Assembly: GCA_036186865.1 (NCBI GenBank)
Contig: AP025040.1
Coordinates: forward strand, 38,074,671 to 38,138,670
Direction of reading: 5' to 3'
Length of the DNA: 64,000 nt
Source: Eustoma russellianum
Lineage: Eukaryota > Streptophyta > Magnoliopsida > Gentianales > Gentianaceae
Shown: positions 32,443-44,374 of the stretch, piece by piece
Position numbering within the stretch: the stretch's first letter is position 1
Layout: each line of letters opens with the position of its first letter
Made by a program: the position numbers and the translations under genes
Notes under the pieces: generated by a model
The model's database searches: none
Seen by the model: only the letters and a program-made list of their open reading frames with translations
Told to the model about the DNA's origin: nothing

Positions 32443-35400
32443 TTATGAAACAGTCGCTCCCGTAGAAGCCAGAAGGCCGTGTAACCTCGCACATTCACTA
32501 CCCAATCGAGCAGTGAAAACTGTATTACTTGCAATAAGCTGTTGTAACTGCATACAGTCAGTTTCCACCTCCAGTAGAATATGACCTACAGTGGCAAAGA
32601 AAAGAATGGAAAAAAGGAGGGCTTGTAATTCAACATGCAACAGAGACAACAATGGCAAGGAAAAGGAGATCGCCTGAACTAAGCCCCTAGTCTTATCTCG
32701 TAAAATTGCCCCACTAGCCGCTCCTCGACGTCCAGTCGCCGCAACAACATTAAGCTTTAATTTTCCAGTGGGAGGCAATTTCCAACGCAGAACTCGAAGT
32801 CTTTTGTAATGCATAGGAGGTGAATATGAAGCATCAATTAAGGACTGAATGGGAGAGGCAAATTTATAACCAACCACAGAGGTGCACCATATATAGACAT
32901 CATGTCGAATTCGCTCTCGCAGCCATAAAAGCGAGAAAGCACGTTCGCTAAATTGTATTGCTGCGTATTCTTTCCAGTTTTCCTAGGTGACAACCAGTGG
33001 AATCACGGCAGCTAGCTGACCAGCCATGGTTGTTTTGCAAGCTTTACCCCACCAATCACCTAAATAATGCCGCAATGTAGAAGAGACGGGTAGTGGCCCA
33101 TTAAAAATCACGGCCACATGGTTCCACACGTCCTTAATAACTTGACACTGATAAAAGATATGATCCAGTGTAACCGAGGGACGGCGAAAGAAAAAACAAC
33201 ATGATGGCAAAACTACTGACCACCTCCGAACATTTTCTGGCAGAGGCAGAGCATTATACCATAGGCACCAAAGAAAAATCTTCGCGGAAGGCAACACGCT
33301 GGGCCACCAAATATGCCGAGTGAAAGGTGAAACATCCATATTAGGCCGACATACCTCATAAGCACTGTGCAAAATAAACTGACCATTCGCATCCGAAGTC
33401 CATTCCAATCCCTCAGCTGAATGAAAGCATGCATGGCACAGAAAGAATCAATATTACACAATCTCTTCCAGTCCGCAGAGTCATACACATTCGCCAACAT
33501 ATTCCCCCCAGAGGCATACTTATGTCGCATAAAATTAGCCTATAAGGAATCCGCTGTATGAATAGTCCACCATAGTTTACATTCAAAGGCCTTTTGCAAC
33601 GCCTCAAGGTTGCGAACACCCAATCCCCCCCTCATCTTTTGGATAACTAATCGACGACCAAGATCTCCAGTGATGGCGTCGTTTCCAAAAAATGTTGACA
33701 TTTTCCTATTTAACTCACAAATTACACTCTTAGGAAGCCTTACTGCGGCCATAATATGCAAAGGCATGGAAGATAAAACCGGCTGTATAAGCGTCAACCT
33801 ACCTACCATACTTAACATCCGCTGTGACCATCCTGTCAAACGAGCATCAAAATGAGCAAGTAACGATGTACAATACTGAGCCCTGTTGATACCTTTAAAA
33901 AGAAACGAGCCTAAATATTTGACAGGCAAAGATGTGGGCTGCATTTGCAATACGGAAGTGATGCGCTGTACGGTAATCCCCACACCTGAGACAAGCTGGC
34001 TCTTGTGATAGTTAACCAACTGACCTGATGCCCTCTGATAATTTTCCAAAAACTGTTTAAAAGCCGCGCCACCATTGAGAATTATCAACAAGTCATCCAC
34101 AAAACCAAGATGTGAGACAGTTAGTGTCACCACTGAAACCGTGTATCTCACCCATCTGCCTCGTGCCTTAAGGCCTCGAGAAAACCCTTCAGATGCAAGA
34201 ATTACTAAAAGTGGCAACAGCGGGTCGCCTTGCTTTACTCCTCTGGATGGCCTAAAAAATACACTTGGATTCCCGTTGATCAACATAGAACATCGTGTGG
34301 CTGCTAAATTATTCATAATAATACACACAAACTGAGGCAGAAAACCAAATTTCAAAAGAAATTTTTCCAAGTATTGCCAGGAGACACGATAAAAAACTTT
34401 TGCCATGTCTAATTTAATCATGACATGACCACCTCGACATCTGCGATCTAATTTATGAACCATCTCCTTTGCCAACAAAATTTGTTCTGAAATACCCTGA
34501 CCCTGCATAAAACCCGCCTGCTTAGGGGAGATCAGCCGGGGCAGCAAGACATTCAGCTGAGTAGATATAATTCGTGTCATCACTTTAGACATAAAATTCG
34601 TAAGACAAATTGGGCGAAAATCCGCGAAGGTATTTGGATTTGGAATCTTAGGAATCAAACAGATAAATGAGGAGACCATTTTAGTAGGCATAGGAAAACC
34701 CAAGAAGAATTCTTGGACAACTAATAAAACATCATGTCCAATGTCATCCCAAAAACGATGATAAAAAGAAACTGGATAACCATCGGGTCCCAGAGCACTA
34801 GACAGGCTGAGATGCCAGACAGCCTGCCGAGCCTCGCTGATGTTAGGCTGCGATAATAACATATTTTTATCTTGTTCCATTAAAATATGAAGTATGTGCT
34901 GCAATAATATATCGTGATCCACTGTGGGCTCTTCAGAAAATGATTCGTGATAGAACCAGACTGCCTCATTTTGAATATCATCTTCAGACTCACATACCGT
35001 GCCATCCGGCCTCTGGATATAGGAAACAGCCTGCCTTTGCCGCCGCATTTTCACTACACTATGGAAATACAATATGTTAGCATCACCCTCCTTCAACCAT
35101 TTAACATTTGCTTTTTTGCTTTCAAAAGATACACGCACGAGATTGCTGCTGCAACAGCCATGCCTTAGCATGATGATATGTCCGGCGATTTTTTTCTGTT
35201 GGTTCCGCATCCTATAGGACCCCGCCTGGCTCATTTCCTCTTCCGCCGCCATCAAGCCTGTAAAAAGGTTTCCAAACACAGTGCGATTCCATCGTCTCAA
35301 ATCAACCTTCAGCCAATGTAGCTTATCATAGAAACCATACATGCCATAGGATAAGAACGCCAATGAGTACGAAGAAAAGCATCAAAATCCTCATGTGTAG

Positions 35401-36127
35401 CCGATGCCTCAAGATATTTGAAGGATTTTGCTCCAGATGATGACGCAAACTGACACGTTAACAGTAAGGGAGGATGATCCGATGTAGTCCGATGTCAATG
35501 CTTCACTCTGCTAACATCAAATAAATCCAAAACCTGTGGAACACAAAAATCGATCCAACCTGCGCTAAACCTTACCCAATCCCAGGCCATCAGACCAGGT
35601 AAATTTTGATCCTTGGAAAGGCAAATCCATCAACTCACAATATTCCACCCACTGTTTAAAATCAGTGAGCGTACGCAGCGATGGGGATGAAACCCCTTTA
35701 TGCTCATCTAATGATGAAAAAGTATTGAAGTCTCCCCCATGAGCCATGGTTGGTCTACAGTAGAGTGAAACCGCATCAAATCAGCCCACAATAGCTTCCT
35801 GGCTGCCATAGTGTGTCTAGCATATACAGCCGTAAACCAGAAATTTCTACCACTAGGCAGCCATCGGAAATTAATCGACATATTCTGTACACCCATCTGG
35901 GTCTCAAGCGACTCTATAAATGAATCTCACCAAAAAAACCAAATGTTTGCATCAGCGGAATAAGCAGCATTTGAAAAACCCAAATACAAATGAAAATATT
36001 CTAAACGAGCAGATTGAAGCTTTGGTCCAATAATGACTAATAAATGAATACCATGTTGACGCATAATCGAAACTAAACGTGTAATGGAGGTGTTAATACC
36101 TCTAACATTCCAAAGAAGGACCTTCAT
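32443..36127 (-). pseudogene. LINE-B ORF2: endonuclease, RT, zinc finger, RNase H
   Basis: Starts at ATG 36127-36125 with the endonuclease motif LLWNVRGI and overlaps the ORF1 stop as ATGA. The endonuclease is broken by stops (35565-36127; GGDFNTF readable). The RT is one intact 607-codon frame, 35363-33540: KWLKEGDANILYFHS, GPDGYPVSF, DFRPICLTNF, motif A KLDMAKVFYRV (Asp kept, FDRV changed to FYRV), and FVDD at 34103-34092 where relatives have FADD or YADD. The zinc finger is near 33180. RNase H (32877-32443) reads KLKLNVVAATG, so its first catalytic Asp is Val. Frameshifts separate RT, zinc finger and RNase H. Confidence 0.85.
33540..35363 (-). CDS. LINE-B RT open frame
   Basis: The longest uninterrupted piece of LINE-B ORF2, 607 codons. 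It covers the endonuclease-RT spacer, fingers, palm and thumb, ending in the region GLGVRNLEALQKAFECKLWW. It would be the catalytic core for target-primed reverse transcription. The start listed is only the first Met in frame. Changes at FVDD and FYRV suggest loss of activity, though both Asp residues of the catalytic pair remain. Confidence 0.8.
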   Translation of the reverse strand: MAFLSYGMYGFYDKLHWLKVDLRRWNRTVFGNLFTGLMAAEEEMSQAGSYRMRNQQKKIAGHIIMLRHGCCSSNLVRVSFESKKANVKWLKEGDANILYFHSVVKMRRQRQAVSYIQRPDGTVCESEDDIQNEAVWFYHESFSEEPTVDHDILLQHILHILMEQDKNMLLSQPNISEARQAVWHLSLSSALGPDGYPVSFYHRFWDDIGHDVLLVVQEFFLGFPMPTKMVSSFICLIPKIPNPNTFADFRPICLTNFMSKVMTRIISTQLNVLLPRLISPKQAGFMQGQGISEQILLAKEMVHKLDRRCRGGHVMIKLDMAKVFYRVSWQYLEKFLLKFGFLPQFVCIIMNNLAATRCSMLINGNPSVFFRPSRGVKQGDPLLPLLVILASEGFSRGLKARGRWVRYTVSVVTLTVSHLGFVDDLLIILNGGAAFKQFLENYQRASGQLVNYHKSQLVSGVGITVQRITSVLQMQPTSLPVKYLGSFLFKGINRAQYCTSLLAHFDARLTGWSQRMLSMVGRLTLIQPVLSSMPLHIMAAVRLPKSVICELNRKMSTFFGNDAITGDLGRRLVIQKMRGGLGVRNLEALQKAFECKLWWTIHTADSL

Positions 36128-37473
36128 TGGGTTGGATCTAGTGAAGTAGCATCTGAACGGCGCAGGGCGCCCCAGGTGACAATAGAAGACAGTAGAACCG
36201 AGGGCAGCTCATCCTTTTTCCGTCTGTGTCGCCATGTACGAACCTTCATTAATTGATCCACTGCATTAGTTACATCCGGGTGCGTCAGGTTTGGACCACC
36301 ATCTTCCAACGGTAGCATATCCGATAACACCCTTGCCACCTCTAAAACCGCTGTACGGAGCTCGGAGGCATCTACCATTGTATCATCATGTAATTCCGTA
36401 TCAGACAAATACTGCATGACAGGATCGACATCCTCTACATTTGTCAAAATAATTGGTGCAGAAGAGCAATGTAGTCTAGCCAGCTCTTGTTCTTACGACA
36501 CCTCAGTAACATGTTCATTTGAAGGGACAACAACACTAGCTACCAGTGGGGTGGAGGGATCCACAGCAACACTAGCTACCAATGGTGTGGAGGGATCCAT
36601 ATCTCCCTCTGATTCAATTGCAATGCGAATTGATGTATTTGACTGATCTACTTGCATCGTAGGATTGGCTTCTGATTGCTCCACCACCGTCTTTTTCAGA
36701 GTCCAACGCTGAGGCGGTTTCGATACTGGCTTGGTCGACACAGTTGCAGCTGGTGTTTCTGCTGGCGCATATTCCGGTTGAGATCCCTTTTTGCATGTAG
36801 ACACGGAGTGTCCCAGTAGACAACATGAAGCACAATATGCAGACAAATTCTCATATTCAACCGCTTGAAAAAAATGATAATCAACACTTTGAATATATAA
36901 TCGCTATGGCAGTTCCTGCAATACATCAATCTCAATACCTCCTCTAGCCACCGACGGTCTTAGCAAATTTGTGGTTGCAGAATCTGCCTTCAATGGATTT
37001 CCAATCATACGTGCGATTTCAAAAAATGCCTCTTGCTTGTGAAGATAAACAGGCAGCCTAGGTAACGATATCCAAACTGGAACAATGGGCATGTCGATCC
37101 TTGGATCAAAATCATACGTGCATTTAGTCACTTGCATATAATAGCCCAACCCCGTCAGTGTATGATGAGAAAAACAACGATAGTAGTCTATCTCCGTATC
37201 AAAATTCATCAAAATATGTGCTGGATCAAGCAGCGTAATTTTTATGGCTGCCAAAAATCCAGTCCGATCAAAACATTTGCGAATGGCGTCCAATCTAGGA
37301 CGGCCATACCAAAACGTTCCTACCAAACAATGCTTAAATGAATCCGATAATGCCGTTACCTCCTTCCGTGTGAATTTGATAGCAGGAACTCCTTTAAATC
37401 TTGTGATTTCACGAGGAGGGATGATCGCAGATGATGGCTTCAGAAAAGAGGCGTAAGATCGCTGTTGATCCAT
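36124..37473 (-). pseudogene. LINE-B ORF1 (DUF4283-like domain and CCHC knuckle)
   Basis: ATG at 37473-37471. One continuous frame runs to a TGA at 36126-36124, broken by only two nonsense codons: TAG at 36906-36904 (relatives have Lys) and TAA at 36495-36493. The N-terminus has the family motif YASFL, then RFKGVPAIKFTRKEV, GTFWYGRP, FDPRIDMPIVPVWISLP and KADSAT, which is the plant DUF4283-like RNA-binding region. The CCHC knuckle CASCCLLGHSVSTC is at 36834-36793, followed by a low-complexity region with RWT(L)KK. ORF1 would coat the LINE RNA. A duplicated peptide (STPLVASV) occurs near 36540-36590. Confidence 0.85.
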
Positions 37474-37672
37474 AGCCTCCGAAAATTTCGCTGCAAATTG
37501 GAGCCGCCTGTCAATGGCCAAACTCCAGAAGAACCAAACGGAATCGCTGTGGGTGACAATCCGACAACCAAAAATAGAATAGGACAAAGAGCAATAACTG
37601 ATCGTTCACAATGGCGAAAGTGCTGCGTCATGACACCGCAGCCTTCAGGCCGATCGCCAGAGCGCAAGCATC
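37474..37672 (-). other. LINE-B 5' UTR
   Basis: About 200 bp ahead of ORF1, containing GCTCTGGCGATCGGCC at its start, shared with LINE-C. Internal promoters of LINEs lie in this position; no specific box is evident. Confidence 0.6.
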
Positions 37673-37877
37673 AAATATTCAAGACAATTTCCAAATACCC
37701 AATTATCAAATATCCAATTTCCAAAGTATCCAATTTTTTCAAAACAATTCCAAATATCCAATTATCAAATATTTCCAGATATCCAATCATCAAATATTTT
37801 CACAGATCAAAGCATCAAATATTTTCAGATATCAAAATAATTCCTAAATCTCGTGTATCTATACACACACACATATA
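37673..37877. repeat. Diverged gypsy-like LTR, middle piece with CA/TA run
   Basis: Repeats the same series of CCAATTATCAAATATTTCC-like units as 28440-28610, in the same order but diverged, then a (CA)n/(TA)n run at 37863-37879. It lies between the 5' end of LINE-B and the 3' tail of LINE-C. Confidence 0.6.
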
Positions 37878-38026
37878 TTTTTTTAAAAAAATAAGATTTT
37901 GTTGAAAAATGACCTCACTTGTGGTGGAGGAAACCTTATTACATAATTGAGTCATCTAAGAGTAAAGCGAATGTAAAGAGATAATGATTATCAGCCTCCA
38001 ATCATATATGATATGCCGCATTAAAA

Positions 38027-38071
38027 CATTGCCAAGTAAAACCACCCTTGTGGATAAAATCTTGGCGAAGG
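38027..38071 (-). other. 3' UTR hairpin, LINE-C copy
   Basis: In element sense CCTTCGCCAAG ... CCACAAGGGTGG ... CTTGGCAATG. The outer stem has a bulged C and one mismatch. The inner stem is CCAC/GTGG with loop AAGG. A 12-bp palindrome ATCATATATGAT follows at 38000-38012. Confidence 0.75.
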
Positions 38072-38438
38072 AAAAAACGTACATATTTATATAATTGGAG
38101 CGGTGATATGTGATAAAGTACATTATGGAATAAAATGCAATCCTAAAAGATAATATATCAGCTCTTGCATGTCCAACCACTAGATTTTTTGTCGCTGAAT
38201 AATGATGTACGATCCTCGAAGAAAAAGTTGCCACGTCTGCGCTGGATATAAAGGTCACCGAAAGAGATAGTCCAGCCCATGCACATGTGAAGAAAAAGGC
38301 TAAGTTAAACGAGTATACGAGCCATATCAAAAACTGAAATGCTAAAAAAGACCAAAGCATAATGAGTCTGCCTGCACCCCACAGGATGCAGGCAGAAGGA
38401 GTAGATGAGTGCCAATCCATATGGAAGACCGGGAAATC

Positions 38439-41400
38439 TCAAGTGATGTGCAAGTGTCTGGATGAGAGATCCAATGTAATGGAACTACGAACTAATGGCG
38501 GAAGAGTGTTGTGGGAGAATAAATGTGTCCGAGGGTCCAGCATTACATGTTGAGCAAGGTAATGGGCAGCCATGTTCGCCTCTCTATAAACATGATTAAA
38601 GTCCAGTCGGTGGTGATGCATTAATGTCTGTAATAACCTTAGATGAAAGTTCCCAAAAATTGTCTGTGGCCTTGTCAAGCGCGACACCATCTGAGCACAA
38701 TCTGATTCAAGAATAAGTGATCGATACAGCGGAAGAAAATATAACAAACCAAACACCGCTGCTTGTTTTTCTGTAAGCAGAGGTGTACTTTGAGACAAGC
38801 GAAATGAGATCGCTCCCACACAGAAACCATCATGATCACACAAAATAGCTCCCCCTGCTGCATAATATCTTCCAACCGCCGCGTCTACATTTAACTTTAA
38901 TCTACCCAAAGGAGGTGATCTCCAGCGAACCAGTTGCGGACGTGGGGGCTGAAGTCGAGGAAACCATGGAAGTTGCCATGTAGATCCTGCCGCTAGCTTA
39001 GAACCATCAATTGTTTTGCCCCACATAGCGATGTCATAGTGGATGGAAGCCCGAAGGGTAACCATAGCAAAAGAGCTCTTATCACCATACACTAACAACG
39101 CATAAGCACGCCATATATTATGCACGATTATAGTCGGAATAACTATTTTGAAAACCCCAGAGAGAGACAAAAATGTGGAACGATAGCACCAAGATAGCAG
39201 ATATTGCCGAAGGTTCAGTGATGATGGGGGAATACAATGTAACTCAGAAGCAAAAAAATTCCATAGTGGTCGAATGCCAACACAATATAAAAACACATGA
39301 TCCACCGTAGCCGATGCATGCTTACAAAATGGGCATTGTGTGGGGCGAGCAGTATTGTACTTACCAATGTAGTCCTCAAATGGCAAAGCAGAATGAAAAA
39401 TGCGCCATAATAATTGCTGAATGGCAGGCAAATGGTGTCTATACCAAATGAATTTCGCAGAAAGCAGTGTTGGCCGTTGTGATCGGCAAATATCATAGGC
39501 AGAACGCAAAGAAAATTCTCCCAAAGTTGTAGGCTTCAAGTTAAGATATGAACCGTGGCCTTCTGTCTGAGTAATGCAGGTAGCATGAATGCGACAAATG
39601 ATTCTCCAAATAGGTGAATCCGACAGCCTAGGCAGATAATCCCCATGGCTTCCATATTTGAGATGCATATATTTGCTCCAAAGTGTATTATGCTGCTGAT
39701 AAGTCCACCAATTGCGACAATGGTAAGCCTGTTGTAACATGCAAAGATCACGAATGCCCAAACCTTCTTCCTCACAAGGTGTAGTAATAGTAGACCATGC
39801 AACCTAATGATGCCGCTGTCCCCAATAAAAAGTTGCCATTTTTCTTTCTATAATTTTGATAACCGATTTTGGCAAGTCTCCAGCAGCTAGAACATGTAAT
39901 GGTAGGGCTGAAATCACAGAACGAAGCAAAACAAGTCGACATGCTGAAGAGAGTAACCGAGAATGCCAGCTATTCAGACGATCATCAATATGTTGTAGTA
40001 GCGAAGTACAATATCTAGATCGATTGATGCCTTAATGCAAACAAGAACCAAGGTATCTAAATGGTAAGCCAGAAGATCGCATGTTCAGTAGATCCTCAAA
40101 ACCTCTCCGCTGATGTATCGATGTGCTGGCAGATGGGATGAAACTGCTCTTTTGAAAATTTACCTTCTGCCCAGAGGCTGTTTCATACGATGTTAAGAAT
40201 GCATGGAATCGCCGTAAATTTCTTTGTGAGCCACGTAAAAACACTAGAAGGTCATCCGCATAAGCCAAATGTGTGATATGAGAAGGGATCCTTCCTAAAC
40301 GCAGTGGTTGCAATTCGCCCGAGGCAACCAAAGATTTTAAGCCTCTATTGAAACCTTCAGAAGAAAGAATAAAGAGCAAAGGGGATAACGGGTCACCTTG
40401 TTTGACACCCCTGTATGGCCGAAATGATGCAGAAGGCTGACCATTAATCAAGACTGCTAAAGTAGTTGCGCTTAAATGATTTAGAATGATCCGAATGAAA
40501 AAATCCGAAAAGCCAAAACTCCGTAGCAGCAATTCCAGATATTCCCAGCTGACTCTGTCAAAAGCCTTCATCATATCCAGCTTCAAACACAACTGAGCGC
40601 CTCCCTTATCTAGCATGTGAACCATCTCTCGTGCTAATAAAACTTGTGTGGAGATATCATGTCCTGGCAGGAAGCATGTCTGTTCTGGAGATATTAACTT
40701 TTGAAGTAATATATTCAAACAGGTGGCAATGATTCTCGTGCAGACTTTACTCAGAAAATTTGTAAGACAAATAGGGCGAAAATCACTGAATGTATTTGGA
40801 GACGGTATCTTTGGAATCAAAGTTATTAACGCACTAGCCATCACCAAAGGGTGTGGAACTCCAAGAAAAAAATTCCTGCACTGCCTTAACCACATTAGAA
40901 TGAATAACTGGCCAACACGAATGGTAAAAATTACCATTAAATCCATCTGGCCCTGCTGCACTCTGAGGATCTAGATGCCAAACCGCCTCCTTAACCTCCT
41001 CCTCAGTAGGTAGTTACGTAAGCCTAGTGTTTTCATCCTCCGTGATCAGCCGTGGGATATGATGAAGAATTATGTCATAATTACCTGTTGTCTCACGTGC
41101 AAATAAGGAGGTGTAGAAAGAAACTGCTTCATCCATGATGGTTGTGGGGGAGGTACATAAATCTCCAGTGGAAGTGCGGATTTGTTGTATTCGTAATTGC
41201 GATCGTCGCCCTTTGACAATAGAGTGATAATAGCGCGTATTTGCATCACCTTCATTTAGCCATCGAACACGCGCTTTTGCTTCCAGAAATGCATCTCATA
41301 TATGGAAGCATGAAGATACTCAGCGTTGGCTCTGTCATATGCCTCGCGATTCGTGTCGGTGGGGTCTGCATCCCATATGTTCTTGGCACTATTTAGAGTA

Positions 41401-42299
41401 GCTTCGGCTTGCATAAGGTTGGTAAAGATATTACCAAAAATATCTTTATTCCACCGCTGGATGTCCTTTCTTAGACGAAATAATTTTGAATAAAAGCCAT
41501 ACATACCACCAGTAGTTGGATAAGAAGTCCAAGCATTCTTTGTATAAGTATAGAAATCCGGATGATGTAACTATGAGTCCAGAAAACGAAATGAGCGACG
41601 GACACATGCCGTTTGTAATTGACATATGAACAACAAAGGTGTGTGATCCAAGGAAACTCTTGGCAGATGTGTTAGTTGCATGTCTTCAAACGCATCTTGA
41701 AAGGAAGAGTTGATAAATAACCAGTCCAACCTCCTACGTACACGACCTAGGCCCCTACCATCCATCCAAGTAAATCTGGGCCCATGAAATTGCGGAGCCA
41801 TCAAAGAGCAAGATTCAATACAGTCATTAAAGTCTTGTAATACGATAAGCGAGGGGTGTGAACGTCCACTGTTATCATCAAGAGTCCGAAAGGTATTGAA
41901 ATCCCCTCCTACCACCCATGGTGATATAGAAGCCCGAGAGAAATCACTTAAGGATTGCCATAATGGTCGATGCAAAAGTGGCGAGTGCTTGGCATATACC
42001 ACCGATAAATCAAAAGTCAATCGAAGCGGACGAAATATCAAACTGAAATGAAGCACTTGATCTTGATCCTGCATTGCAAGCAGATAAAATAGTGAATCGT
42101 GCCAGAAAAACCAAATACGTTCTGACTGAGAAGAATAATAATGTGAAAAACCAAGGTTCAAACTAAACCTAGCAATACGAGATGGAGAATGTTTTGGCTC
42201 AATAAGTGCAAGTAAATTTAAGTGATGTTCACGTATCAAATGATGCAACCTAGGCAGAGAGGCACGCATGCCTCTTATATTCCATATTAATACATTCAT
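38439..42299 (-). pseudogene. LINE-C ORF2: endonuclease, RT, zinc finger, RNase H
   Basis: ATG at 42299-42297 overlaps the ORF1 stop (ATGA). The endonuclease (LIWNIRGM, VGGDFNTF, RRRLDWLF, SLDHTPLL) is open to a single nonsense codon at 41571-41573. Two compensating frameshifts near 41275 and 40870 enclose the RT spacer. The RT (40961-40032) has DFRPICLTNF, motif A KLDMMKAFDRV, GVKQGDPLSPL and YADD at 40262-40251. After scattered stops, 39761-38439 is open through the zinc finger (CPFCKHASATVDHVFLYC) and RNase H (KLNVDAAVG, ESDCAQ, VYREANMAAHYLA). The same frame is used before and after the double frameshift. Confidence 0.87.
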
Positions 42300-43514
42300 T
42301 GAGAAAGAGCAGTGTCACTTCCCTGAGAGACTCGCGAAGCACTACGTGTCAATATGGTGGAGGGTGGTAGCGGTGACAAATCTTTTCTTGCACGGCGTTT
42401 TCGACGAGGAACTACGGTTATGAAACCCGCATCCTCAGCAGATTCCTCCAAACGCGAGATCAAAATATCAACATCGGGCGATGGAGGGATTAATTGCATT
42501 CGCCGGACCAATTCATCTGGAACATTTGGCAATTCTGTGTTCTGATCATTTGCATGCGATTCCGTATCTGAAGAATGTCCCAAGTCACAATGATCTGTAG
42601 CATCTTGTGGAGGGGGTTCTGCAGCTGTGCATAATTTTTCAGCATGTGGGTCACTGCCGAGGTCAAAAGGCGTCGCCGTGGTATGATCACCAGTTAAAAG
42701 AATATCAGCTAGAAGTACTGGCTAATCCTGGGTAGGAACCGCAGGTGGTTTCTTTACCGGGGTCCACCTCTTTGCTGGTGGGGGAGGCGGGGGAGGCGGC
42801 GGCGGAGGTGGCACAGATGTAGGAGTTTTTGTGGGGCATAAACCCGTTGCATGACCTAGTCGACGACATGATGTACATAATAGTGGGAGATCTTCATAAA
42901 CCACTGATTGTAGGATCATTCTATTCTTGGCCTGCAAATAAATCTTCTGTGGAGATCTTGGGAGACGTCTACCTCAACGCACACTCTAGCGACCGACGGT
43001 TGCAGTCCGTCAGTCGTAGCCACATTCCCAGACGTACAATCTCAAACAACGCTTCACGACAGTGAAGATGTATTGCAAGTCCTGGGAACGCAATCCATAC
43101 CGGGACAATTGGGACATCAGCTGTGGGATCAAAATCCACTGTCCATTTTGTTATACGCAAATGACAGCCAGAAATATGCCATGATCGTCGATAAAAACAG
43201 CGCAAGTTATCAGCTTCATTATGAAAATTCAATAGGATATGTGTCTGATCAATGAGAGTGATCCGCAGATCATGATGAAATCCTATCTTTTCAAAAACTT
43301 CACGTATAACCTTCAAATCAGGATGACCATACCAGAAGGTACCTACCAATGAGAATCTGAATGGCGTAGCAAGGGCATCAATTTCAGAATCCAGAAATGA
43401 AATCATGGGAATGCCTTTGTATCTCAATACCGTTTTGGCCGAAATTGAGATGCTCTGTGTTGCAGAATCACTGGAAACCACAGCCGCAAAAGATGGCGGC
43501 TGTGTAGACGACAT
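42296..43514 (-). pseudogene. LINE-C ORF1 (DUF4283-like domain and CCHC knuckle)
   Basis: ATG at 43514-43512, chosen because the N-terminal motif SFAAVV follows as in the other copies; upstream Met codons belong to the 5' UTR. RYKGIPMISF, GTFWYGHP and FDPTADVPIVPVWIAFP mark the DUF4283-like region. A frameshift near 42970 precedes the CCHC knuckle CTSCRRLGHATGLC (42877-42836). A run of about 11 prolines and RWTPVKK follow. A stop at 42722-42724 breaks the C-terminal part, which reaches the ATGA overlap with ORF2. Confidence 0.85.
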
Positions 43515-43681
43515 CGTGTAAAATGGAAAAAAAGAACGGACTTTGCAGTCAAGAGCGATGGACAAAGGATTAGAGGTGCCGGAAACAGCAATGCGGTTGC
43601 AGTCGACGGAGAAAGAATACAAGAATGGCGGCGGCGACTATCGCTGCCTAGTCGTCAGCGATCGCCAGAGCTCCATCTCGG

Positions 43682-43683
<2 letters not shown>

Positions 43684-43740
<57 letters not shown>
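43684..43740. repeat. (TA)n microsatellite between LINE-C and LINE-D
   Basis: About 26 TA units directly between the 5' end of LINE-C and the 3' end of LINE-D. Confidence 0.95.
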
Positions 43741-43743
<3 letters not shown>

Positions 43744-43877
43744 GAAAATTTTATTAAAGAGAAGCCTCACTTATGGCAGAGGTAGCCATATTACAAAATG
43801 TATATGAAACGAAAACAGATATACTAAAGATGAAATAATAAATGTTCGCCAATCATATATGATATGCCGCATTAAAA

Positions 43878-43922
43878 CCTTGCCAAGTAAAACCACCCTT
43901 GTGGATAAAACCTTGGCGAAGG
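43878..43922 (-). other. 3' UTR hairpin, LINE-D copy
   Basis: In element sense CCTTCGCCAAG ... CCACAAGGGTGG ... CTTGGCAAGG. The outer stem is 10 bp with one bulged C. The inner stem is CCAC/GTGG. ATCATATATGAT follows at 43853-43864. Used here as the family reference. Confidence 0.8.
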
Positions 43923-44374
43923 AAAAAGCGTACATATTTATATGATTGGATCGTGAATACTGAAATACAGTGAATGTGAAATGTGATGGAAAAGTAGATG
44001 TCTTCGGTGAAGCTGTGAGGCGTTTGATGAAGAAAATTCTATGGAGCAATGAGTGTTCCCTTTGACGTCGATGTTGTCGTGTGCTCCCCAATCTATCGGT
44101 CCAACTTAGTGTGGGCGATGTTTCTCGGCACAAAGCAGCAATAGACGTGTAAGTATGCAGTAAAGGATCAGTGAAATGAAGAATAAAGTTGCTAATATGC
44201 CAGGCACGTACCAAGGTTGCCCGTAGTCCATGGACTGCGGGCAACTTGTCAGTTTGTGCAGCCATGCAAAAAAGATCCAGAAATAAGTAAGATGAAATAT
44301 GAGTTGTACTGCGTACCAGGGTTGCCTGCATAATGGAGATGCATGCAACTAGAAAGACGTTCAAGCCCCGTTGT

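Larger units (their letters stand above)
31689..37672 (-). mobile_element. LINE-B: full-length, decayed LINE
   Basis: About 6.0 kb, with a 5' UTR sharing GCTCTGGCGATCG with LINE-C, ORF1 and ORF2 in normal order, and a 3' end CTCTGCCACAAGTGAGGG near 31700. It belongs to a different subfamily from C-G: its 3' UTR (31700-32440) lacks the conserved hairpin and its ORF2 differs throughout. It stands between LINE-A and a piece of old gypsy-like LTR. Confidence 0.87.
37878..43683 (-). mobile_element. LINE-C: full-length LINE
   Basis: About 5.8 kb from a 5' UTR (GATGGAGCTCTGGCGATCG near 43680) to a 3' end CCACCACAAGTGAGGTC near 37915 with an A-rich tail. Its tail borders a (CA)n/(TA)n run and its head borders a (TA)n run, so the insertion appears to have gone into a microsatellite. 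ORF2 keeps a single frame over most of its length. Closest relative here is LINE-A. Confidence 0.9.

Noticed and set aside
43771..44364. Conserved peptide (FAKVLSTRVVLLGKVL) read from the 3' UTR of LINEs C, D, E, F and G
   Set aside because: It looks like a conserved small protein because the same frame is open in several copies. The conservation follows the DNA hairpin, the LINE-F changes keep base pairing while changing amino acids, and upstream frames have no common start. It is a shadow of an RNA structure.
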